Program-made: the position numbers and the translations under genes
Origin: Barnesiella viscericola DSM 18177
GTDB taxonomy: Bacteria; Bacteroidota; Bacteroidia; Bacteroidales; Barnesiellaceae
Direction of reading: 5' to 3'
Assembly: GCF_000512915.1 (NCBI RefSeq)
Contig: NZ_CP007034.1
Location: forward strand, 2,854,001-2,918,000
Length of the DNA stretch: 64,000 bases
Shown here: one piece after another, positions 54,905-62,694 of the stretch
Layout of the letters: every line of letters begins with the position of its first letter
How positions within the stretch are numbered: position 1 is the stretch's first letter
Notes under the pieces: generated by a model
Databases searched by the model: none
Told to the model about the DNA's origin: nothing
Seen by the model: the letters and a program-made list of their open reading frames with translations, nothing else

Positions 54905-56140
54905 TTAGATGGTGCAACCTGCAAATTCCTCGACGCCGTTCAATCTTGCGGCAAGGTTCTCCATGTCCTGATTGAGCTTCTCTTTGGTTATCTTTGCGTA
55001 AATCTGCGTCGTCTTTATGCTCTTGTGTCCGAGCATGGAGCTGACCGTTTCGATGGGAACACCGTTGGAGAGGAATATCGTCGTGGCTGCCGTGTGGCGG
55101 CTCTGATGCCACGTGATATGCTTGGTGATGCCGCAACGCTTGGCGACGGCACGGATACCGGCAAGGCACGTGTTATAATGCGGAACGGGAAATATCCTGC
55201 CGTCCCCGCACAGTCCCCGGTATTTGCCGATTATGCGGTTGGCGATGTCGAGCAGGCGGATGTTGGACACCACGCCCGTTTTCTGGCGGTTGATGTTTAT
55301 CCACTCGTGTTCGTCGAAGTAGGTGCGGATATTCTCTTCCGTAAGGTTGCGCATATCCGCGAACGACAGCCCCGTGAAGGCGCAGAACAGGTAGAGGTCG
55401 CGGTACAATTCCTGTTTGGCGTTTTTCAGTTTCCCCTCCATCAGCAGGCGGATCTCATCTTTGGTCAGGAAACTGCGTGTTGTTTCCTCCTTCTTGATTT
55501 CATACTCGCGGAACGGGTCGCGCGTCAGCCACTCGTTGTTGATGGCGATGAATACCATCGTCCGTAACGGGCAGACGTACAGCCACACGGTATTGGTGCA
55601 GCAGTGCTTGTCCGTGCGCAGGAACATCTCGAAGTCGGAGATGAAAGCCGGGGTAAGCTCTTTTAGGGCGATGTCCTTCACATGGTAGCGGATGTCGAGG
55701 AACTCTTGCATGTGCTTGTAAACGGTGCGGTACTTCAGCAGCGTGCCTTTGGCTTTCATGCCTGCCTCCACCTGCTTCTCGTAGTCCTCGTTGTGCTGGC
55801 GGAACACCTGCATCAGCGTGTGGTAGCGGTGTTCCAGTCCGAGAAAGGCGTTCTTCACCTTCTCCGCCGTGACGAAGTTGTCACGCTCCATGATTTCCTG
55901 ATAATGCCTGTTGATGCGTACCCGCATCTTGTCAAGCATACGGTTCGTTTCGAGTGCCGCCGTGCTTCTGCCCGTGACACGTCCACCTTTGGTGTCCCAC
56001 AGTTTCGGATCGACAGTCAGTTTGCAGCTGAACTGTGTCTGGCTGCCGTCCACCGTGATGCGTCCCATGACGGGAACTGTCCCGTCCTTTTTCACTACCT
56101 GACGCTTGAGGTAGTAGATTACTGAAAATGTACTCTTCAT
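54905..56140 (-). CDS. intDOT: IntDOT-type tyrosine recombinase
   Basis: 411 residues, the length of IntDOT. Catalytic residues by position: Ser259 in place of the usual Arg I (FTGLSFADM), K287, H345, R348 (HQSRHT), H372 and nucleophile Y381 (TQIYAKI). The Ser in place of Arg I is the known peculiarity of IntDOT, which recombines across non-identical 7-bp overlaps. N-terminal arm-binding domain at about 1-95, core-binding at 105-215. It catalyses integration and excision. The in-frame stretch upstream to 56218 is not protein. Confidence 0.95.
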   Translation of the reverse strand: MKSTFSVIYYLKRQVVKKDGTVPVMGRITVDGSQTQFSCKLTVDPKLWDTKGGRVTGRSTAALETNRMLDKMRVRINRHYQEIMERDNFVTAEKVKNAFLGLEHRYHTLMQVFRQHNEDYEKQVEAGMKAKGTLLKYRTVYKHMQEFLDIRYHVKDIALKELTPAFISDFEMFLRTDKHCCTNTVWLYVCPLRTMVFIAINNEWLTRDPFREYEIKKEETTRSFLTKDEIRLLMEGKLKNAKQELYRDLYLFCAFTGLSFADMRNLTEENIRTYFDEHEWININRQKTGVVSNIRLLDIANRIIGKYRGLCGDGRIFPVPHYNTCLAGIRAVAKRCGITKHITWHQSRHTAATTIFLSNGVPIETVSSMLGHKSIKTTQIYAKITKEKLNQDMENLAARLNGVEEFAGCTI

Positions 56141-56459
56141 TGTCCTTAATTTTTGGGTTTCAAAATTAGTTGGTGAAGAGTCCGGTGTTGGTACGCAAAA
56201 CGGGGAGGAACGGCGCAATCTTTTTCCGTAACCTGATTTTTCGCATGAGTTATGGATAACTCACTATTCCTTAGAGCCTTGTTTCGCTATTCGTACCCGT
56301 TTGTCGCATTTTCGGGCATGGTTACGAACAAGTAACGTAGCGGCGTCAGGATTTGGCTTCGGCAGGGATTGTAATGGCTTCACGGATTATCGCCACTTCA
56401 ACCAAAACCCTTGTAACTCAATTCTATCACTATATCTTTCCGCATTTCACTTTTTTGTA
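56141..56459. other. ICE end between intDOT and the core site
   Basis: About 320 nt with no gene. In CTnDOT this stretch holds the integrase arm sites; I cannot place them by eye. It contains the intDOT promoter box. Confidence 0.5.
56161..56168 (-). promoter_or_regulatory. intDOT -7 box
   Basis: TAATTTTG on the minus strand, 20 nt before the intDOT ATG, fits TAnnTTTG. A good -33 partner at 19 nt is not seen. Confidence 0.5.
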
Positions 56460-56469
56460 GTAACTTTGC
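56460..56469. other. probable attachment core at the ICE/host junction
   Basis: GTAACTTTGC fits the GTANNTTTGC core recombined by IntDOT, at the expected few hundred nt from intDOT. To the left are ICE genes; to the right the sequence becomes AT-rich and unrelated to CTnDOT. The same 10-mer occurs at 2351 and 23611, and it contains a -7 box, so identity of the string alone is not proof. Confidence 0.6.
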
Positions 56470-56574
56470 ATAATAGAAATACAATTGGCAATTCTTTATA
56501 TTATAAATAACAAAATTGAATTCAGAAGAGGCAAATATCAGCAATTGGATACGACCAAACTCGGAAAATATTAC

Positions 56575-56582
56575 TATTTTTG
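56575..56582 (+). promoter_or_regulatory. -7 box for the NurA-HerA operon
   Basis: TATTTTTG fits TAnnTTTG and lies 31 nt before the chosen ATG at 56614. It is more than 100 nt to the right of the ICE core, so the ICE insertion appears to have left the promoter intact. Confidence 0.55.
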
Positions 56583-56613
56583 TAGCCTTAAATATGCTGA
56601 CTTCAAAATATTT

Positions 56614-57789
56614 ATGGGCAAAATATTAGAGTTTATTCAACAACACAGTGCCGGCAAATACTTTTGCTATGGCTCTAAAAAAGTTTCGTTAGATGACAAT
56701 ATAAATGATGTCTTGTCGTTTGACGACAAAACTGTATCAGAAGCAAAGAAAAGTGTGTTCGCTGAAACTGATTCCACACGCATACATATGGTAACTATTA
56801 ACCCTGTCTTTATACAAGGTTGCACACCGATATTCCGATTCTTTTTAGATGGTTCTCGTAGAACATACAAGGTTGACGACATTGCAATTGGAAAAAAGAT
56901 TTTTCCAATAGTTGCTGGTCAAATTATTGTTGGTTGCTGCGAACGCAAGGATAGGGAAACATTCAAACCCTATTTGTTACATCATCGCATAGTACTATCA
57001 ATGCCTACCGACTTTGATATTGATGATGAAAACAACAATAATAATTTTTGTAAGTTGTATTGCGAGAATGTAAATTCTCATCTGTCTTCATTTCCTTTTC
57101 TTGCTGAGCATAATATACGTCTACATGATTTGTTTTTATATGAAACAGATGGCTTTACAGAAGAACTAGGTAAGAATAAATATCTAAGTAGAGCTGTTGC
57201 AAAAATTCAAAATGAAATGACTGATGAGGAGCAAATAGTAGTAAACGATCTTTGCGAGAATAATCTTTTAGACGATGATAATTTTTTGCTTAAGGATGGA
57301 TCTATTGAATATAATCCCCGATTTTCTAATATGGATATGAGTAAGTGGAATCTATTGCGTTCTAATTATAAATATGTTGTAGGAGTCTCTAAATCTTTTG
57401 ACCCAGAATTAATTCCTGATTTTGAAGGACATAAGTTGTCAAAAACCATAGCGGGGCTTAAACCTTTTCAACGAACAAAAGTTTACCGTTACGAGTCGCA
57501 ACACTCTGGAGGTTTTTTTGCTGTTTGGTATTTACGCTTACGTAACAGCGATTTTAGAGAGACTAACTTTTCGGATATTGTAAAATGCGAAATGGTTCTT
57601 AACAACGAGAGCGATCAAATCCGAACTGCTCTTATTGATTTAATAAGTGCAAATATAATTAGGGAAGCGTATCCAGTATGTTTTGGGAATGATTCACGAT
57701 GGGCAAACCATCTTTATCCCATATATCTCACAGAAACATTCTGCAAATCGCACTATGCTAATAATGAAATAATCTATAAACTCTTTTAA
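56614..57789 (+). CDS. NurA-like nuclease
   Basis: 391 residues from the ATG at 56614 (an upstream in-frame TTG at 56485 lies before the promoter box). NurA hallmarks: LDGSRRT with D79, LLKDGS with D228 and VVGVSKSF with K260, then a C-terminal YPIYLTETFCKSHYANN. NurA is a metal-dependent 5'-3' exonuclease/endonuclease that works with HerA. The HerA-type gene starts 2 nt after its stop, the canonical pairing. Low sequence similarity to archaeal NurA is expected, so this rests on motif order and context. Confidence 0.82.
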   Translation: MGKILEFIQQHSAGKYFCYGSKKVSLDDNINDVLSFDDKTVSEAKKSVFAETDSTRIHMVTINPVFIQGCTPIFRFFLDGSRRTYKVDDIAIGKKIFPIVAGQIIVGCCERKDRETFKPYLLHHRIVLSMPTDFDIDDENNNNNFCKLYCENVNSHLSSFPFLAEHNIRLHDLFLYETDGFTEELGKNKYLSRAVAKIQNEMTDEEQIVVNDLCENNLLDDDNFLLKDGSIEYNPRFSNMDMSKWNLLRSNYKYVVGVSKSFDPELIPDFEGHKLSKTIAGLKPFQRTKVYRYESQHSGGFFAVWYLRLRNSDFRETNFSDIVKCEMVLNNESDQIRTALIDLISANIIREAYPVCFGNDSRWANHLYPIYLTETFCKSHYANNEIIYKLF

Positions 57790-57791
57790 TT

Positions 57792-58104
57792 ATGAGTACC
57801 AAAATAATCGGGAAGGTATCTGCTACAGAGAAGTGTCCTTCTACAATAGACGATTTCTATTTTTGGACTGACAAAAAAGAAATATTAAGTCCATTTGATA
57901 TCGTCAAAGTCGATCATGAACAAGGATCAATAACATATGGTGTTGTTGAAGAAATCAATCACGTAACTGATGCACCGAGTCATTTCACAAGTTACATTTC
58001 CAGTGATTTTGGAAATATTGAATCTGACCCAATCGGAAATATGATGCGCCTTGGTATGAACTATGTAAAAGCACGCGTGGTTTGTAATACGGGAAATATT
58101 TATA
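57792..58104 (+). pseudogene. HerA-like ATPase, 5' part, interrupted by IS1380
   Basis: Codons 1-104 plus one base. It contains the N-terminal barrel (DIVKVDHEQGSITYGVVEEI, about 36-55) typical of HerA (HAS barrel). The frame runs on into the IS and stops at 58229. The rest of the gene is at 59704-61073. One copy of the TTATA target duplication is at 58100-58104. Confidence 0.85.
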
Positions 58105-58275
58105 CCTTAAATCCGCAACTCCATTCCCGAAGTGCTACCTACATAAAGAGAAATGGACTTTTGATTCGTAAGATAACCATTAAGTCCTCGCGTCCGTTTC
58201 AATGCGCATACCATCCCCTTACCCCATAAAGCGACTTGAGGCAATACGCAATCAGTGGCCATCAAGTGATGTAAA

Positions 58276-59562
58276 TCATCCGGAAGAAGTTTTGAAGGCT
58301 TCTGCATATGCATGGTTGTCGGTGTAGATATTCAGCACACATTGCCTTGCGGTCTTAATCCACTTGGCAGGTACTGAAATGAATTTGAAGACAAACGTCT
58401 TGATACGGCTGGTTTCCTTGAGCCCGAACTTCTTCACTTCAATCCTTTGCATGATGGCCTTGTAGAAATTGCGTATCAGTGCCGTCAGGAGCAGGAACAC
58501 GGTATTTTCCGCCATGAAGGATTTAGGCAGTCTGTCCCATCCAAACCCATTGTTCATGTCATCAAAGACGCGTTCCTTGCCACCGCGCATGTTATAGAAC
58601 TCCACGATGTCCCTCATGGATGATTCGTAATCGTTGGTCAGGATGCAGCGGTATGTATATTCCCCCTCCCACAGGTCCGGTCCACTGCCCATGCGTCTCT
58701 GTCTCTGGATTACCAGGCGATACGGTTTGCCCTTCCACTTCTCAACGAGAATGGAGTTCAACTCAAACACGATGCCGTTTATCTCTTCCTTCTTCCACCC
58801 TCTGAGCGCGAAGATGTCATCATAGAGCGAGCAGCAGCGGTTGGCGCGTATGTAGAATGTCCTGCAATGCTTCCTGACCTCATCCACAATGTCTTCAGAG
58901 CATGAGCCGCAGTCGGCCCTGAAGCGTTTGACTGTCAGCTTCTTCTCTTCAAGTCTCTCCAAAATCCTCTTTAGCGTGTCCTTCTGGTGAAAGCGTACAT
59001 TGGTGTTGCCGTCGCTGTTCTCTATGCCGACAATCATGTCGCCGATAACGGCCACACCGGACCTGTAACCAAGAAATTTCTTGTACGTGGGCTTTGCATC
59101 GTACTTCTCCGCCTCAATGAACTGGTGGTCAAAGTCAACGTCATACTCCCCGCCCTCTTTCAACTGCCCTGTGGACAACAGGCAATTCAGGAGCAATGTG
59201 TTGAGTGTGTCTGCCGTATTGAAATCATAGGACTTTCCGGCATCAGACGTGTATGAGATGTTTTCCCGGGTCAGTTCGTTTATTGCCCTAAGGATGGTGT
59301 CGGCGCTACAGGTGCGGAGTGTGGGGTGAAGGGAAAGATGACTCATTAAGTGGGCGGTGACATCCTCAACGCAAGAACCGCCGCAGAAGTAAACGCATAG
59401 GAGGGAGCGGATGATTTCGCTGTATTGATAACCATAGAGTTTGCATCTCAACCCAAGTGTTGAGTCAATTGTAGAGGAGAGAAGGGAGGTAAATTGCTCC
59501 ATGATTGGAAATATGCCTCCAAAAGGAGTGAGTCTTTCGGATTTTATTGCTACCTTTGCCAT
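58276..59562 (-). CDS. IS1380-family transposase, copy 2
   Basis: 428 residues, identical to the transposase of copy 1 (5502-6788). DDE residues are intact, so it is probably active. See copy 1 for motifs. Confidence 0.95.
   Translation of the reverse strand: MAKVAIKSERLTPFGGIFPIMEQFTSLLSSTIDSTLGLRCKLYGYQYSEIIRSLLCVYFCGGSCVEDVTAHLMSHLSLHPTLRTCSADTILRAINELTRENISYTSDAGKSYDFNTADTLNTLLLNCLLSTGQLKEGGEYDVDFDHQFIEAEKYDAKPTYKKFLGYRSGVAVIGDMIVGIENSDGNTNVRFHQKDTLKRILERLEEKKLTVKRFRADCGSCSEDIVDEVRKHCRTFYIRANRCCSLYDDIFALRGWKKEEINGIVFELNSILVEKWKGKPYRLVIQRQRRMGSGPDLWEGEYTYRCILTNDYESSMRDIVEFYNMRGGKERVFDDMNNGFGWDRLPKSFMAENTVFLLLTALIRNFYKAIMQRIEVKKFGLKETSRIKTFVFKFISVPAKWIKTARQCVLNIYTDNHAYAEAFKTSSG
59551..59558 (+). 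promoter_or_regulatory. possible outward -7 box in IS copy 2
   Basis: TACCTTTG, the equivalent of 5506-5513 in copy 1, pointing out towards the 3' part of herA. If active it could drive the genes downstream of the insertion. No good -33 partner seen. Confidence 0.3.
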
Positions 59563-59703
59563 GCCTGTTGCGGTTTTCTTTGTCTTTGGATTCGCAACAC
59601 TAAGGTAAGTGAAAACGCTGACATGGCAAAAACCTGGGCAACAAAATGTTGCTCAGGAACTTATAAAAATAATTATCAATTATGTTGCGGAATTAAGGTT
59701 ATA

Positions 59704-61073
59704 CTCCCGTATTGGATAGTAGACGTGTTTCTCTTTGCGATGAAAATGATGTAAAGAGAGCCTTAGGATTAAGCGATGATGAAGTTAAGAATCCATTAGT
59801 TTGTGGCTATCTTCAGATGTACAAAGGAGATGCTGCTATAAAAGTCAAAGTCGTTCTCAACTCGCATTTCCTTATTGGTCCCGATGGCGCACACATCAAT
59901 GTTTCTGGTATTTCAGGACTTGCTGCAAAAACGTCTTACTCAATGTTCTTACTCAAAGCTATTCAGGAAAAGTTTAGAACAGAAAAGGGGGAAACAGCTG
60001 CATTCGTTTTCTTTAATGTAAAAGGTCGTGACCTTATGGCAATAGACGAGCCGAACAAAGAGCTTCCACAAGCAGATATAGATATATATCGCAATACCTT
60101 GCAATTATCCGCACGCCCATTTGAAAATGTTACATATTACTATCCTTACAGTAAGGATAAAATGACAGAAAATGTTCAATCTTATGCACAGCCCTCGGAC
60201 ATTCGCTCTCAGATAGATGCAGGGAAAGCATTTATCTACAAATTCACATTTGAAAAATGTCAAGACAAACTAGACCTATTGCTAGCCAATGAAGACGATG
60301 CTACAGGTACCCTCGAAAGTTGCGTCAATTTTATCATAAATCAAGAGGGTAGTTTTAAAGGGGTTGAGAAGTGGTCTACATTTAATGAAAAGCTTTCAGA
60401 ATATACACAAACGTCATCTACAATAGGAGCTAAGAAGTCTGATAAAGGAGAAATACTCGTAACCAGTTGGCGAAAATTTAAGCGCTGTATAAGCAAAGCT
60501 ATTCAAAACGATGTTTTTGGTAAAAGCATTGTGGATGGTGAAGTTGACCTTACGGAAGAAATCTCAAATAATCTTCGAGATGGTAGAGTAATGGTTATAG
60601 ATATCGCTCGCTTGGATGAAAATACGCAAAGCTTTGTATTTGGTAGTGTTGCAAGAGCTATTTATGACCTAAAGCTTGGAGCAGATCGAACAGACATTCC
60701 TGACAAAGTCATCCTTTTTGTCGATGAGCTTAACAAGTATGCGTCAAATGATGTACCTAAAAACTCTCCAATTCTTCGTCAACTCCTCGACATTGCAGAA
60801 AGAGGTCGTTCATTAGGTATTATCTTATTTTCTGTTGAACAGTTCAGAAGTGCAATTCATGACCGTGTAAAAGGGAATTGCGCTACGCATGCATATGGAC
60901 GTACTAATGCCATAGAAGTATCAAAACCTGATTATCGATATATTCCAAAAGTGTACCAAAACATGATGACACGTTTAACTCCAGGTGAATATATTATTTC
61001 AAATCCTGCATTACGGTCGCTGGTAAACATTAAATTTCCTCGAAACGCTTACAAACAATACCCTAATGGATAA
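59704..61073 (+). pseudogene. HerA-like ATPase, 3' part, after IS1380
   Basis: Joins in frame to 57792-58104 when the IS and one TTATA are removed; the rebuilt protein is 560 residues. In rebuilt numbering the P-loop region is SGISGLAAKTSY with K180, a variant of GxxxxGK[ST], and Walker B is VILFVDEL near 441-447. The sequence after it (LRQLLDIAERGRSLGIILFSVEQFRSAIHDRV) is typical of HerA/FtsK motors. HerA is a hexameric DNA translocase that loads NurA. The last codons overlap the next gene by 8 nt. Confidence 0.85.
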
Positions 61074-62694
61074 CACTACTAATACATATCAGCCCATAGT
61101 TGGAAAGAATCTCATTGAAATACTTATGTTTTCAATGTATTCTGATTCTCTTATCATCTTTAGAGAGTATGTCCAAAATGCTTTTGACGCCATTGTTGAA
61201 GCAAAAAGACAAGGTATTTTGTCAAGCATAAAAGAAGGTCAGGTCTCAATTACGATAGACCCAGCTTCTCGGGAAATACATATTCTTGACAATGGCATTG
61301 GAATCAATGTTTCACAAGCGCAACCAATTCTTCTGAATATAGCAGATTCTCATAAAGACGGCATTGGTTTGGCTGGACAGTATGGCATTGGTCGCTTGGT
61401 GGGAGCAAAATATTGTAAACGCCTTATATTCAAAACAAGTGCAAAGGGAGAGAATAGATATACAGAAATTACTTTTGATAATGATTTAGCGCAAAAAATT
61501 ATATCGAATAAGGAAGACAAAAGTACTGCTACCCAAGTGATTGACAGAATTACATCTGTAGCTGTTGGTGAAGAAGTTCCTGATAAGCATTATTTTGAAG
61601 TTAGAATGGAAGAAGTTTCTGAACGTCATAGAAATCTTTTGAATGTAGGTAAGGTTTCTGAATATCTTAAAGAAGTTGCGCCGATTGACTATATGTTAGA
61701 ATTCAAAAACATGCTCTACAACCGATATCTCCCTATTCAATATAAGAGTCTCAATGAAGAATTAGACCATATTCGTTTAACTGTGAATGACGAAATTGAT
61801 ATAAGAAAACGATATGGTTTGACGATTGACGGCACTGGTGATGAGATCTCATCTCTCCAATTTTTCAAGTTCGAAGATAGCGAATTTGGCCTATTAGGTT
61901 GGGGGTGGTATGCAATAACTCCCTTTACAAAAGCCATTCCTGCCTCAGATGTTAATAAAGGTATTCGTTTAAGAAAAAGGAATATTCAAATTGGTTCAAA
62001 AGATTTGCTTAATCAATACTTTAGAGAGGCACGAGGTAATAATTATTTTTATGGTGAAATACATGCGGTACACCCAAACCTAAGACCGAATAGTTCGCGT
62101 GACGGCTTAACTCACACCCCTGAAGCTATTAAATTGTACGAATATATCCAAGAGTATTTTTCGGATCTGCAAAAGCTTTACCATTTAGCAAACGATGTTA
62201 AAAATCTCTCCAGAGATATACATTTGTCAGGGATTTCCACTCCTCAATCCGATAAAGATAGAAAAGAAATTCAAAAGAAAATTTCGTTCTCAGTTGAGCA
62301 ATTCGACAAAATAAAAACAAAATATAAGAATGACGATAATATAGGAGAAGCATCAGACAAAGTTTTAGCTATTTATGGTGAAACCATAAAGAAAACTCTT
62401 GAGAACTTACCAACCGATATTTTACCGTCTAATGTTACTTCTTTAACAGATAGTGGCGATACGGTTAAGGGTGAAGCTACACCCATTGTTATGCCAACCA
62501 CTGCTTTTATCCCGGAAGAAGCGACTCCTTCTGCTGTTACAGATATATTTGCACCTCTAAATAAAAAGTGTACTCCAGAAGAAGTTAAGCTTATTAGAAA
62601 AGTTTTTGCAATTCTTTCTCAAAATTGTCCTATTAGTCAGCGTACGATGTTTGAAACAATGAAAGAAAAAGCAATCAAACAACTCTGTAAATAA
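61066..62694 (+). CDS. HSP90-like GHKL ATPase
   Basis: 542 residues. Bergerat-fold motifs: N box EYVQNAFDA (E34, N38, D41), G1 DNGIG (75-79) and G2 GQYGIGRL (104-111); a second conserved region RPNSSRDGLT near 344-353 as in HSP90/MutL-type proteins. The C-terminal third is helical and has no recognised domain. It overlaps the herA stop by 8 nt, so they are translated together. Such stand-alone GHKL ATPases are common in bacterial defence loci; the partner here would be the HerA-NurA pair. Confidence 0.85.
   Translation: MDNTTNTYQPIVGKNLIEILMFSMYSDSLIIFREYVQNAFDAIVEAKRQGILSSIKEGQVSITIDPASREIHILDNGIGINVSQAQPILLNIADSHKDGIGLAGQYGIGRLVGAKYCKRLIFKTSAKGENRYTEITFDNDLAQKIISNKEDKSTATQVIDRITSVAVGEEVPDKHYFEVRMEEVSERHRNLLNVGKVSEYLKEVAPIDYMLEFKNMLYNRYLPIQYKSLNEELDHIRLTVNDEIDIRKRYGLTIDGTGDEISSLQFFKFEDSEFGLLGWGWYAITPFTKAIPASDVNKGIRLRKRNIQIGSKDLLNQYFREARGNNYFYGEIHAVHPNLRPNSSRDGLTHTPEAIKLYEYIQEYFSDLQKLYHLANDVKNLSRDIHLSGISTPQSDKDRKEIQKKISFSVEQFDKIKTKYKNDDNIGEASDKVLAIYGETIKKTLENLPTDILPSNVTSLTDSGDTVKGEATPIVMPTTAFIPEEATPSAVTDIFAPLNKKCTPEEVKLIRKVFAILSQNCPISQRTMFETMKEKAIKQLCK

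Larger units (their letters stand above)
58105..59698 (-). mobile_element. IS1380-family insertion sequence, copy 2 (1,594 bp)
   Basis: Same length, ends and transposase as copy 1, in the opposite orientation. Flanked by TTATA at 58100-58104 and 59699-59703. It lies inside the herA-like gene. The end nearest the transposase start faces the 3' part of herA and the genes beyond. Confidence 0.93.
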
